A stretch of 52,959 nucleotides of DNA from Rhizomicrobium sp. GTDB lineage: Bacteria > Pseudomonadota > Alphaproteobacteria > Micropepsales > Micropepsaceae. The translations under genes and the position numbers were made by a program. Under the pieces are notes generated by a model, which searched no databases, was not told the DNA's origin, and saw only the letters and a program-made list of their open reading frames with translations. The stretch is taken from the NCBI GenBank assembly GCA_031291635.1, contig JARLIR010000062.1, positions 1 through 52,959 of the forward strand, given 5' to 3'. Shown here piece by piece: positions 24,937 through 34,818 of the stretch. The first letter of the stretch is position 1. The number at the start of each line of letters is the position of its first letter.

Positions 24937-25998
24937 ATGAAGCTGCGTCCAAATCTTCACGTATTGGCGTTGTCCAGCGTGGCCCTAGGGGCCCTTTTCT
25001 GTGCCTCGGCCACAGCCGCAGAAGGCTGGTATGTCGGCCTTGGCGCTGGCCTCAGCCTGCCCAGCGATGTCACCGTGCCCGGCACTATTGCCGTCGGCAA
25101 CAGCCTGATCCGCGGCGCCACCATCCAGCGCGACAACAACGTTCGCGGGATAGCGGCTATCGGCTACGGTTGGCCGCAGCATTTCCGCTTGGAAGGAGAA
25201 ATCGGCTACAGCGATCCGGCCATCAGCACCATTTCGGTGGGTGGCGTCTCCGCTGCGGTGAACGGCGCGGATCTTTCCGAAGTCACGCTGTTCGGCAATG
25301 TGCTTTACGATCTGCCGGTGGCAGAGGATCTGGCATTGACACTCGGCGGCGGGCTCGGCCTGGGGATGGCAAGCCTCGATACCGGCACGGCGAAGAGCAA
25401 CGACAGCGGCTTTGCCTTCCAGACCATCACAGGGATTTCTTACCACTGGAGCGACAGGCTCGATCTGGCCTTCGATTATCGCTATGTGCGGACCACGGGG
25501 CTGCACTATGGCGGCGGCTCCAGCGACCTCGGCGCGCACAATCTGATGCTGTCGCTACGCTGGTTTGTGGATCGCAGCGCGCCTGCCACCCCGGCGCCCG
25601 TCGCGGTTGCCAAAGCAGCCGTAGCGCCGCCACCTCCGCCACCCGCACCCGTCTCGCCGCCGCCGGTGAAGACCTATATCGTCTTCTTCGATTTCAATAA
25701 GTCGTATCTCACCGATGCGGCCCAGTCGGTGGTTGCAGAGGCCATCAAGGTGGCCAAGACAACCGGCATGGTCAAAGTCCAGATCGCTGGACACACCGAT
25801 ACGGTTGGCTCGGACGACTATAATATGAAGTTGTCACTGGCCCGTGCCGCTACCGTCAAAGACGAAATGGTCCGACTCGGCATGGATGGCAGCGCCATCA
25901 GTGTCGAAGGCAAAGGCTATCACGCCCCCCTGGTGGCGACCGCTCCCAATGTGCGCGAGCCGCAGAACCGCCGCGCGGTAATCGATCTTGGTTCGTAA
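24937..25998 (+). CDS. OmpA-family outer-membrane protein 1
   Basis: A 353-residue outer-membrane protein: signal peptide (1-28, ...SATAAEG), an eight-stranded-type beta-barrel beginning GWYVGLGAGLSLPSD, a short Pro/Ala hinge (about 220-245, with one run of six prolines), and a C-terminal OmpA-like peptidoglycan-binding domain with YIVFFDFNKSYL, IAGHTDTVGSDDYNMKLSLARA and EPQNRRAVI, carrying the usual Asp and Arg pair. Start at 24937 gives the signal peptide. It is a paralogue of the next gene, about 260 bases downstream, and has its own terminator. Confidence 0.92.
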   Translation: MKLRPNLHVLALSSVALGALFCASATAAEGWYVGLGAGLSLPSDVTVPGTIAVGNSLIRGATIQRDNNVRGIAAIGYGWPQHFRLEGEIGYSDPAISTISVGGVSAAVNGADLSEVTLFGNVLYDLPVAEDLALTLGGGLGLGMASLDTGTAKSNDSGFAFQTITGISYHWSDRLDLAFDYRYVRTTGLHYGGGSSDLGAHNLMLSLRWFVDRSAPATPAPVAVAKAAVAPPPPPPAPVSPPPVKTYIVFFDFNKSYLTDAAQSVVAEAIKVAKTTGMVKVQIAGHTDTVGSDDYNMKLSLARAATVKDEMVRLGMDGSAISVEGKGYHAPLVATAPNVREPQNRRAVIDLGS

Positions 25999-26029
25999 AC
26001 GCGATAAATTGTATCCGGTCATTTAACGT

Positions 26030-26070
26030 GGAAAAGGGCAAAACCGGCGCCTTTTCCGTGCCTTTTTCGC
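26030..26070 (+). terminator. Probable terminator after OmpA 1
   Basis: GGAAAAGG (26030-26037) pairs with CCTTTTCC (26050-26057) around GCAAAACCGGCG; GTGCCTTTTTCG follows. Stem of 8 pairs, T-run moderate. Confidence 0.6.
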
Positions 26071-26224
26071 GCTATACTGGGAATTCTGAGCACAATTGCG
26101 GATTGTGATTGTGCCGCCACAGTCAATGATTAATGCACCCTTCGCCCTGCATTGTTATGGAATTGCCGCGGCTAAGCAGGCATATTCAAAGGGCTTACGG
26201 CCTTAAGGGGGTCTGGGTAAGAAT

Positions 26225-26238
26225 GGCAACTCGTTGCC
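26225..26238 (+). promoter_or_regulatory. Small palindrome in the OmpA 2 leader
   Basis: GGCAAC-TC-GTTGCC ends 21 bases before the ATG of OmpA 2, just upstream of its AGGGGA ribosome-binding site. It could form a 5' UTR hairpin or bind a dimeric regulator; nothing more can be said. Confidence 0.3.
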
Positions 26239-26259
26239 TTCGCAATTAGGGGAATTCAG

Positions 26260-27336
<1,077 letters not shown>

Positions 27337-27359
27337 GCCTAGCTCTCGAGCTTAAATTG

Positions 27360-27392
27360 AAAGGGCGGGTCGCAAGACCCGCCCTTTTCGTT
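27360..27392 (+). terminator. Intrinsic terminator after OmpA 2
   Basis: Perfect 12-bp stem AAAGGGCGGGTC-GCAA-GACCCGCCCTTT (27360-27387) with a GCAA tetraloop, followed by TCGTTTG. Very stable. Confidence 0.9.
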
Positions 27393-27468
27393 TGTGACAT
27401 CGGCCGCGCCGAAACAAAAAAGGGCCGAGCAACAGCTCAGCCCCTCCGCTTTCTACTTTGGTGGCCGG

Positions 27469-28053
27469 TTACGGGGTTGCCGCACCCGCCACGCGCAGCG
27501 GATTGGGCTTGGGAATAACGCCCGCAGCCATGGCGCCTTTCAGCGTCACGCCGACCGATATCTGGCAGCCCGAGACACCGCCCGAAATTTCGCTGACCGG
27601 CACTTCGGAGACGAAATCGGCCAAATCGATCTTGGCCGGACCCAACGCTGCCGCGGCCACCAGGGTGGCTTCCTCGCAGAAATCGGCGTGATTGTGGGTG
27701 CGCCGCAGCTCGGCCTTGGCCGCCAGCTCAGTTTTGAAGAGATTGTAGGCCTTATCGCCCTGCTTGCCGCCCATAACCCGGCCGAACATTTTCAGCATCA
27801 GTTTATCGGAGGCCTGCAAATCTTTGGAAAACCGGGTCTGGAAGGCGTTGTAATTGTCCCGAGCAGTGTCGCCGCAGGTCAGTGCCGAATCCATCAGCAC
27901 CTGCTGAATGGCCGAGGTCTGCATTGCCGAGACTTCCGACGGATCGGCGCATTTGGTCGGTTTTCCGCCTGGCGCCGCCGCCGCTGCCACCGTCAGGGCG
28001 AGCAGACAGACTCCCGCCAATGCCACCGTCCTGCCCACCATCCGAAATGCCAT
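27469..28053 (-). CDS. Secreted hypothetical protein
   Basis: A 194-residue protein I do not recognise. Start at 28053, ATG preceded by AAGAGG, gives a signal peptide (1-27, cleavage near AAAAAPG). The mature part has five cysteines (KCADPSE, LTCGDTARD, DFCEEA and SGCQISV with one in the leader), predicted mostly alpha-helical up to about residue 140, with NYNAFQTRFSKDLQASDKLMLKMFGR and a HNHADFCEEATLVAAAAL segment, then GVSGCQISVGVTLKGAMAAG. Probably periplasmic with two disulfides. It is convergent with OmpA 2 and divergent from asd, so it is a single transcription unit. No function is proposed. Confidence 0.75.
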   Translation of the reverse strand: MAFRMVGRTVALAGVCLLALTVAAAAAPGGKPTKCADPSEVSAMQTSAIQQVLMDSALTCGDTARDNYNAFQTRFSKDLQASDKLMLKMFGRVMGGKQGDKAYNLFKTELAAKAELRRTHNHADFCEEATLVAAAALGPAKIDLADFVSEVPVSEISGGVSGCQISVGVTLKGAMAAGVIPKPNPLRVAGAATP

Positions 28054-28307
28054 AGAAACCTCTTGTGGAAGCGCCCAAACCCGGGCGGAGCCTAACACTG
28101 CGGGTGCGGTAGGGGTCAATCACCCTTCTGCCTCATAATGGCGGAGCAAGCCCGTGATGACGCCGGTTTTTTATCTTCACCGTAAAGATTACAGAGGCTT
28201 AAGCACGCCCCCTACGAGCGAGCCAGCGCAAACATCATCCAGCGCCGCTTTCCCTTCCGCCCCGCCTCTAGTATCAGTCCGTGCCTCACCAAGGGAGCGC
28301 TAAGCCC

Positions 28308-29327
28308 ATGCCCTATAAAGTCGCCGTGGTCGGGGCCACCGGAAATGTCGGCCGCGAAATGCTGAGTGTGCTCGACGAGCGGCAGTTTCCTGCCAGTGAA
28401 GTCGTGGCGCTGGCCTCCAGCCGTTCCCAAGGCACCGAGGTCTCTTTCGGTGACGGGGTGCTGAAGGTCAAAGCCCTCGAGCATTACGATTTCAAGGGCA
28501 CCGATCTCGTGCTGATGAGCGCGGGCGGCAAAGTTGCCAAGGAATGGGCCCCTAAGATTGCCCAGGACGTGCCCTTCATCATCGACAATTCGTCGGCCTG
28601 GCGTATGGACCGCGACGTGCCGCTGATCGTGCCGGAGGTCAATGCCGCGGCGCTCGATGGCGGCATCAAGAAAGGCATCATCGCCAATCCCAATTGCTCC
28701 ACCGCCCAGCTGGTGGTGGCGCTGAAGCCGCTGCACGACGAAGCCACGATCAAGCGCGTGGTGGTCTCAACCTATCAATCGGTCTCGGGCGCCGGCAAAG
28801 ATGCCATGGACGAACTCTTCCGCCAGACCCGTTCGGTCTTCGTTGCCGACCCGATGGAAGTGGAATGCTTCACCAAGCAAATTGCCTTTAACGTTATTCC
28901 CCACATCGATGACTTCCTCGATTCCGGCTTCACCAAGGAAGAGTGGAAGATGATGGTCGAGGTGCAGAAGATCCTCGATCCCGATATCCAGGTGGTGGCG
29001 ACTTGCGTGCGCGTGCCGGTCTTCATCGGCCATTCGGAAGCCGTGACCATCGAATTCGAAAAGCCGATCACCGCCCAGCGGGCGCGGGCGATTTTGCGCG
29101 AGGCGCCGGGCTGTTTGGTGGTCGATAAGCACGAAGATGGCGGCTACATCACGCCGATCGAATGCGCCGGTGAAGATGCCACCTATATCAGCCGTATCCG
29201 CAAAGACCCCACCGTCGAGAACGGGCTGTGCTTGTGGGTGGTGGCGGACAATTTGCGCAAAGGCGCCGCTCTCAATGCGGTGCAGATCGCCGAATGCCTG
29301 ATCAATCGCAACCTGCTGAAAGAGTAA
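28308..29327 (+). CDS. asd: Aspartate-semialdehyde dehydrogenase
   Basis: Reduces aspartyl phosphate to aspartate semialdehyde with NADPH, the branch point to lysine/diaminopimelate, threonine and methionine. The 339-residue protein has the nucleotide-binding VVGATGNVGREML at 6-18, the catalytic Cys in NPNCSTAQLV near residue 130, the YQSVSGAG motif and a C-terminal catalytic His in FIGHSEAV. ATG at 28308 follows AAGGGAG; upstream starts are less likely. The stop codon TAA overlaps the ATG of the next gene (TAATG), indicating translational coupling. The aminotransferase at 35890 may act later in the same pathway. Confidence 0.96.
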   Translation: MPYKVAVVGATGNVGREMLSVLDERQFPASEVVALASSRSQGTEVSFGDGVLKVKALEHYDFKGTDLVLMSAGGKVAKEWAPKIAQDVPFIIDNSSAWRMDRDVPLIVPEVNAAALDGGIKKGIIANPNCSTAQLVVALKPLHDEATIKRVVVSTYQSVSGAGKDAMDELFRQTRSVFVADPMEVECFTKQIAFNVIPHIDDFLDSGFTKEEWKMMVEVQKILDPDIQVVATCVRVPVFIGHSEAVTIEFEKPITAQRARAILREAPGCLVVDKHEDGGYITPIECAGEDATYISRIRKDPTVENGLCLWVVADNLRKGAALNAVQIAECLINRNLLKE

Positions 29328-30181
29328 TGCGGCCGCGGCGCAGCGTGCTTTATTTGCCTGGCTCCAAGCCTCGCGCTTTGGAGAAGGCCCGCACGCTGCC
29401 CGCCGATGCCCTGATCCTCGACCTCGAAGACGCGGTGGCGCCTGAGGCCAAGGAGATGGCGCGCGAACAGGTTTGCGCCGCTTTGCGCCAAGGCTTCGGC
29501 AAGCGCGAAGTGATGGTGCGCATCAATGCTTTGGCCAGTGAATGGGGCGACGCCGATCTGTTGGCGGTGGCGGCTGCAGGGCCCGATGCGATCCTGGTGC
29601 CCAAGGTGGCGAGCGCGCGCGATGTTCATCGCGTCGAGCAGCGTCTCGGCCATTTGCCGCAAGCGGGCGCTATTCAGATATGGGCCATGATTGAAACCGC
29701 TGGCGCGGTGCTGGACCTGGGCGGCATTGCCAATGCGGGCGGCAGGCTCTGCGGCCTGATATTGGGCAGCAATGATCTGATCCAGGAAATGGGCGGCAGG
29801 CACGTCAAGGACCGCGCCAATCTTCTATTCGTCTTCGGCCAGATCGTGCTGGCGGCGCGGGCCCACGGTCTGGCGGTGATCGATGGCGTCCACAATGACA
29901 TTGCCGATAGCGAGGGCTTTGCCTTTGCTTGCGCCCAAGCCCGCAGTTTCGGTTTCGATGGCAAGACCGTGATCCACCCCAGCCAAATCGGCCCCTGCAA
30001 CGACGCCTTCGCACCCTCGCCCACCGAAATCGCGGCGGCGGAGAAAATCATTGCTGCTTTTGCCCTGCCCGAAAATCACGGCAAAGGCGCCATCGCGGTT
30101 GACGGGCACATGGTCGAACGGCTGCACGAGACTGCGGCGCGCCAGACTTTGGCGAAGGTAGAGGCGATCGCGGCTCTATGA
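29327..30181 (+). CDS. CitE-like HpcH/HpaI aldolase (CoA-ester lyase family)
   Basis: A 284-residue TIM-barrel protein of the citrate lyase beta / malyl-CoA lyase family. It has RSVLYLPGSKPRALEKA at the start, ALILDLEDAVAPEAKE (metal-site Glu/Asp), VRINALASEWGDADL, VPKVASARDVHRVEQ, the AMIETAGAVLDL Glu ligand and FGFDGKTVIHPSQIG near the C-terminus. No citrate lyase alpha or gamma subunits are near, so a stand-alone role such as malyl-CoA, methylmalyl-CoA or citramalyl-CoA cleavage or hydrolysis is more likely; the substrate is not decidable. Start at 29327 overlaps asd by 1 base and the end overlaps the ATPase gene by 4 (ATGA). Confidence 0.86.
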   Translation: MRPRRSVLYLPGSKPRALEKARTLPADALILDLEDAVAPEAKEMAREQVCAALRQGFGKREVMVRINALASEWGDADLLAVAAAGPDAILVPKVASARDVHRVEQRLGHLPQAGAIQIWAMIETAGAVLDLGGIANAGGRLCGLILGSNDLIQEMGGRHVKDRANLLFVFGQIVLAARAHGLAVIDGVHNDIADSEGFAFACAQARSFGFDGKTVIHPSQIGPCNDAFAPSPTEIAAAEKIIAAFALPENHGKGAIAVDGHMVERLHETAARQTLAKVEAIAAL

Positions 30182-31233
30182 GTGTCATCGCGCGATACCG
30201 CTGCGCGCTGCAAGAAGGGCGCCTCAAAACCGATGCAGCCCAAGAAGCCGCGGCCCAGCGCCTGGATCGTCTGGCTACGGAAATTGCTGCCTACAAGCCC
30301 GGGCTTTTCCGCCGCAAAGCCCCGCCCCGCGGCCTTTATATTTGGGGCGATGTCGGACGGGGCAAATCCATGCTGATGGATTTGTTCTTTGGCGAAGTGG
30401 TGGCCGAACCCAAACGGCGGGTGCATTTCAACGTCTTCATGGCGGGGGTGCATGCCCTGTTGCACAAGCTGCGGCAGCGCGCCGATGTGGCAGATCCCTT
30501 ACCCCTGGTGGCCGAGGCGCTGGCGCAGAAGGTGCTGTGCTTTGACGAATTTCAAGTCGAAGACGTCGCCGATGCGTTGTTGTTGGGCCGCCTCTTCGAG
30601 CAGCTTTTCGCCCGTGGCGTGGTGATCGTGGCGACCTCGAACACCCCGCCGTCCCGGCTCTATCAGGGTGGCCTCAACCGCCAGCTTTTCCTGCCTTTCA
30701 TCGCCGAGATCGAACGGCGTATGGAGGTGTTCCAGCTCGGCGGCAGCGATCATCGCCGGGACTTCGCCGGTAGCCGTTATGTGGTGGGGCAAGCTGGTCC
30801 GCTCGAAATGGACCGTGTTTGGGCGGCATTGGGCGGGGCTTACGAGCACATGCGCACGCTCACCGTGCTGGGCCGTACCTTGACCGTGCCACGGGCCATC
30901 GAAGTGGCGGCGCGCTTTTCCTTTGCCGAATTGTGCGAGGCGCCGCTGGGGCCAGCCGACTATCTTGCCATCGCCGAGGCCTTCGAGAGCGTGGTGATCG
31001 ATGCCATTCCGATCCTGACCGAACGCAATTCCGCCCGCCGTTTCATGACCTTGATCGATGCCCTTTATGACCGGCGGGTGGCGCTTTTCTGTGCCGCAGC
31101 GGCAGAACCGGACGCTCTTTACCCTGATGGCAGCGAGGGCTTTCAAAGAACGGTGTCACGGCTACTCGAAATGCGCAGCGATGCCTATATAGAGCGGGCA
31201 GTCTCGGAAGCGCCGCAATGTTTTGGAATTTGA
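30178..31233 (+). CDS. zapE: AFG1/ZapE-family ATPase
   Basis: AAA-type ATPase of the AFG1 family; in E. coli ZapE acts on the Z ring during division, and the mitochondrial homologue in turnover of respiratory subunits. The 351-residue protein has the P-loop GDVGRGKSMLMD near residue 58, Walker B LLCFDEFQ-type motif (VLCFDEFQVEDVADA near residue 120), sensor-like VATSNTPPSRLYQGGLNRQLFLPFI and the family C-terminal Arg-Phe segment. Length fits. It overlaps the CoA-ester lyase by 4 bases and the next small gene by 16. Confidence 0.92.
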   Translation: MSVIARYRCALQEGRLKTDAAQEAAAQRLDRLATEIAAYKPGLFRRKAPPRGLYIWGDVGRGKSMLMDLFFGEVVAEPKRRVHFNVFMAGVHALLHKLRQRADVADPLPLVAEALAQKVLCFDEFQVEDVADALLLGRLFEQLFARGVVIVATSNTPPSRLYQGGLNRQLFLPFIAEIERRMEVFQLGGSDHRRDFAGSRYVVGQAGPLEMDRVWAALGGAYEHMRTLTVLGRTLTVPRAIEVAARFSFAELCEAPLGPADYLAIAEAFESVVIDAIPILTERNSARRFMTLIDALYDRRVALFCAAAAEPDALYPDGSEGFQRTVSRLLEMRSDAYIERAVSEAPQCFGI

Positions 31234-31613
31234 CCACCCTGATCCTGACGGCCGTGGCCGCGGCGGCCTTTTATTGGCTAGGGCCAAAATTCGTTGCCGC
31301 CTTCAAGCGTTTTGACGAAGAAAACCGCTCCCGCATCTTGGATGAGCGGCGCGACCGCGGTGATGGCTCCGCCCATGTCCGCCACACCTTAAAAGTGGCC
31401 GAAGAACAGGTCGAAGAGATCGTTGAAGTCCGCGAAAGCGATCCGCGCACCGGCACACCGGTTATCCGTTTTGCCTTCGAAGGCGAGGTCTTTGCCACGC
31501 GCGCCGAGGCCGAACGCGTTCGCGCCATCAAGATCGGCGAAATCGCCCGTGGCTTCTATCGCGAATTGCCCGCTGCGCTCGCCGCAAAACGGCACGGCGA
31601 AAGGCTGAATTAG
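31218..31613 (+). CDS. Small membrane-anchored hypothetical protein
   Basis: A 131-residue protein not recognised. It has one N-terminal membrane helix (about 5-28), a charged linker with RFDEENRSRILDERRDRGDG, and a C-terminal alpha/beta part, VEEIVEVRESDPRTGTPVIRFAFEGEVFATRAEAERVRA, with no Cys. It overlaps the end of zapE by 16 bases and its end overlaps that of the convergent ubiH-like gene by 4, so it is the last member of the asd-lyase-zapE transcription unit. Cytoplasmic placement of the tail is likely but not shown. Confidence 0.7.
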   Translation: MFWNLTTLILTAVAAAAFYWLGPKFVAAFKRFDEENRSRILDERRDRGDGSAHVRHTLKVAEEQVEEIVEVRESDPRTGTPVIRFAFEGEVFATRAEAERVRAIKIGEIARGFYRELPAALAAKRHGERLN

Positions 31614-32821
31614 GACGCGCGCATCAGACTTGGCAGTTTGCCACTATCGCCACCGGCCTCGCGCATGAAGGCGCGGCGCAAGGGGCCGATTTTATCGACG
31701 ATGCCGATGCCGATATCGCGCGCCAAACGCAACGGTGCGAAATCGTTGGAGAAGAGGCGGTTGAGACCATCCATGGTCAGCGCCATGGCGAGTGAATCAA
31801 AGCGCCGCCATGCCTCATAGCGCTTCAGCACATCGAGCGCGCCGATGTCCTGGCCCAGTCCTGCGGCGTCTGACACCACATCGGCGAGCGCCGCGGCATC
31901 GCGCAGACCCAGATTGAGGCCTTGGCCAGCTATGGGATGGACGCCGTGCGCGGCATCACCGGCCAGGGCAAAGCGCGGCTTCACGTATTCGCGGGCGAGG
32001 TGAAAGCGCAAAGGATAGGACCAGCGCGGGCCTTCGGCGCGGGTGGCGCCCAAATGGGGACCAAAGCGTTTGGTGATCTCAGCTTCAAAACTCGCTTGAT
32101 CGAGCCCCAGCATGCGGGCAGCGACATCGCGCTTCTCGGTCCAGACCAGCGAAGAGCGATTGCCCGGCAAGGGCAGAATGGCAAAGGGCCCGGCGGGCAG
32201 GAAATGCTCATAAGCCGTGCCGTTATGCGGGCGCTCGTGGCTGACGGTGGCGACGATGCCAGCCTGAGGATAGTCCCAGCGCACGATGCCGATGCCCATC
32301 GCGTCGCGGGCGAGCGAGTCCCGGCCATCCGCGGCCACCGCTAAGCGGGCGGTGAGTGCCTCGCCAGTGGACAAGCGAACAGTGATCGCTGCTCCGTCCG
32401 CTGTTAACCCGGTCACTGAGGCTGGAGCAATGACTCGAATTTGCGCAACCGACGCTACGGCGCTGTAGAGCGCATGACGAATGGCGCGATTTTCAGCAAT
32501 TACGCCGAGCGGGCCGCCGATCTCGCTGCCGTCAAAATGAATCGAAAAAGGCGAAGCGGGCCGGCCAAGCTTGGCATCGGTCACCAAAATCTGCTCGATC
32601 GGCTGGGCGTGAAGGGCCAAACCATCCCACACGCCGAGGCCCCGAAACATCCGTAAGCTGGCGTAAGACAAGGCAGAAACCCGTCCGTCGAAGCGCTCGG
32701 AGAGAGCGGTTTCGGCCGCCACCGGATCGATCACGATGACGTTGAGATCGAGCCGCGCCAGGGCAAGCGCGAGGCTCATCCCGACGAAACCACCACCGCC
32801 AATAATGACATCTGCATCCAT
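31610..32821 (-). CDS. UbiH/UbiF-family FAD-dependent hydroxylase (ubiquinone biosynthesis)
   Basis: Flavin monooxygenase that probably hydroxylates an aromatic ring position in ubiquinone synthesis. The 403-residue protein has the FAD GxGxxG motif IIGGGGFVGMSLALALA at 6-22, the DG motif VAADGRDSLARDAMGI in the middle and the GD motif FALAGDAAHGVHPIAGQGLNLGLRDAAAL near residue 285-313, the last being the COQ6/UbiH signature. Which of the C1, C5 or C6 positions it hydroxylates cannot be told. It is divergent from glnK with 218 bases between. Confidence 0.9.
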   Translation of the reverse strand: MDADVIIGGGGFVGMSLALALARLDLNVIVIDPVAAETALSERFDGRVSALSYASLRMFRGLGVWDGLALHAQPIEQILVTDAKLGRPASPFSIHFDGSEIGGPLGVIAENRAIRHALYSAVASVAQIRVIAPASVTGLTADGAAITVRLSTGEALTARLAVAADGRDSLARDAMGIGIVRWDYPQAGIVATVSHERPHNGTAYEHFLPAGPFAILPLPGNRSSLVWTEKRDVAARMLGLDQASFEAEITKRFGPHLGATRAEGPRWSYPLRFHLAREYVKPRFALAGDAAHGVHPIAGQGLNLGLRDAAALADVVSDAAGLGQDIGALDVLKRYEAWRRFDSLAMALTMDGLNRLFSNDFAPLRLARDIGIGIVDKIGPLRRAFMREAGGDSGKLPSLMRAS

Positions 32822-32943
32822 GCTTCAGCCTTCTCACGCGGACGCGGCAGGGTCAATGCTCAAAATATGGGCATTAATCGATTCGCGGCTAGGGTTTGAG
32901 CACGAATTCGCCATATTTCTTGAGCCATTTTCTGTCGATTTAA

Positions 32944-33378
<435 letters not shown>

Positions 33379-33422
33379 AGCGCTGTCTCAATACTCTTGG
33401 GATCGAAAAAGGGGACTTACGT

Positions 33423-34754
33423 ATGAAAGGATCGAATATGAAGAAGCTGGCGCATGGTGCGCTTGCCGGGTTGGCAACCCTGGTTGCCTCAGCCGGTACG
33501 GCTTTCGCCGCGGCCCCGAAGATCGACTCCGGCGACACCGCTTGGATGTTGACCTCGAGCGCCTTGGTTTTGTTGATGACCATTCCGGGTCTGGCGCTGT
33601 TTTACGCGGGCATGGTACGGCGCAAGAATGTCTTGGCCACGATGGCTCAGAGCTTCGCTGCCACCTGCTTGATTACCGTACTGTGGATGATCGTGGGGTA
33701 TTCGATCGCCTTCACGAACAATCCGGACCCCAATCTGCAACCCTACATCGGTAGCTTCTCCTATCTCTTCTTGAAGCCGATGACGCTTAACGCCACCAGC
33801 GCGCTGGCGCCGACCATTCCTGAATCCGTCTATATGTTCTTCCAGATGACCTTCGCCATCATCACCCCGGCGCTGATCGCTGGTGCCTTGGCGGATCGCA
33901 TGAAGTTCTCTGCCTTCTTGTGGTTCATGGGTCTGTGGCTGCTGTTCGTCTATTGCCCGGTTGCCCATTGGGTCTGGGGCAATGGCTGGCTCGCCACCAA
34001 AGGCGCTCTCGACTATGCCGGTGGCTCGGTCGTGCATCTGAACGCTGGTACCGCGGCTCTTGTCACTTGCTTGGTTCTGGGCAAGCGCAAAGGCTACGGC
34101 GTCGAAAACATGGCGCCGCATAACCTGGTGCTCTCCGTCATCGGCGCCTCGCTGTTGTGGGTGGGCTGGTTCGGCTTCAACGCCGGTTCTGCCGTCACCT
34201 CTAACGTCAATGCCGGTATGGCTGCAGCCGCAACGCAAATCGCGACCGCCGCCGCTTCGCTGGCTTGGATGTTCACCGAATGGCTGATTTCCAAGAAGCC
34301 GTCGGTCCTCGGCATGATCTCGGGTGCGGTTGCTGGCCTTGTCGCCATCACTCCGGCCTCGGGCTTTGTTGATCCGGTCGGCGCCTTGTTCATCGGCCTT
34401 GCGGCAGGCGTAGTCTGCTACATCTCGGCGGTGTGGATGAAGAAGCTGTTCGGCTACGACGATTCGCTTGATGCTTGGGGCGTGCACGGCGTGGGTGGTG
34501 CGCTCGGCGCCATGCTGACTGGCGTGTTTGCGTCCAACGCCATCAACTCGGCCGGCAAAGGCTGGCTGCATGACGGTAACTTCGCCCAGATCGGCATCCA
34601 AGCCATCGATGTCGCCGCTGTGTTTGTCTACTGCGCCATCGTCAGCTTCGTCATCCTCAAGCTGATCGACCTGGTGATTGGGCTACGTGTCTCTGCGGAA
34701 GTCGAAGTCGAAGGTCTCGACATCAACCTCCATGGCGAAACGGTGCACGGCTGA
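33423..34754 (+). CDS. amtB: Ammonium transporter AmtB
   Basis: Trimeric inner-membrane ammonium channel. The 443-residue protein has a signal-like N-terminus (...AGTAFAAAPK), about 11 membrane helices, the entry region WMLTSSALVLLMTIPGLALFYAGMVRRKNVL, the family block DYAGGSVVHLNAGTAALV with the first pore His (His168-type), and the second pore His in DAWGVHGVGGALGAMLTGVFA. The C-terminal tail ends in VSAEVEVEGLDINLHGETVHG, the GlnK-docking region. A GGGGA ribosome-binding site stands before 33423; a second in-frame Met 5 codons in also has AAGGA. A strong terminator follows. Confidence 0.97.
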   Translation: MKGSNMKKLAHGALAGLATLVASAGTAFAAAPKIDSGDTAWMLTSSALVLLMTIPGLALFYAGMVRRKNVLATMAQSFAATCLITVLWMIVGYSIAFTNNPDPNLQPYIGSFSYLFLKPMTLNATSALAPTIPESVYMFFQMTFAIITPALIAGALADRMKFSAFLWFMGLWLLFVYCPVAHWVWGNGWLATKGALDYAGGSVVHLNAGTAALVTCLVLGKRKGYGVENMAPHNLVLSVIGASLLWVGWFGFNAGSAVTSNVNAGMAAAATQIATAAASLAWMFTEWLISKKPSVLGMISGAVAGLVAITPASGFVDPVGALFIGLAAGVVCYISAVWMKKLFGYDDSLDAWGVHGVGGALGAMLTGVFASNAINSAGKGWLHDGNFAQIGIQAIDVAAVFVYCAIVSFVILKLIDLVIGLRVSAEVEVEGLDINLHGETVHG

Positions 34755-34783
34755 TCCTTCGGGTACAGTCTCCTCCAGAAACT

Positions 34784-34810
34784 GGGCGCTCCTCGGAGCG
34801 CCCTTTTTTT
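34784..34810 (+). terminator. Intrinsic terminator after amtB
   Basis: GGGCGCTC-CTCG-GAGCGCCC (34784-34803) followed by seven T residues. It ends 8 bases before the stop codon side of the convergent TraB/GumN gene. Confidence 0.93.
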
Positions 34811-34818
34811 GTTGGGGG

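Noticed and set aside
26129..26144. TTAA-TGCACCC-TTCG before OmpA 2 resembling the pilin-1 CtrA box
   Set aside because: Second half-site has two mismatches; likely coincidence.
33489..34601. 370-codon open frame on the - strand
   Set aside because: Lies fully antisense to amtB; no domain, signal or ribosome-binding site.
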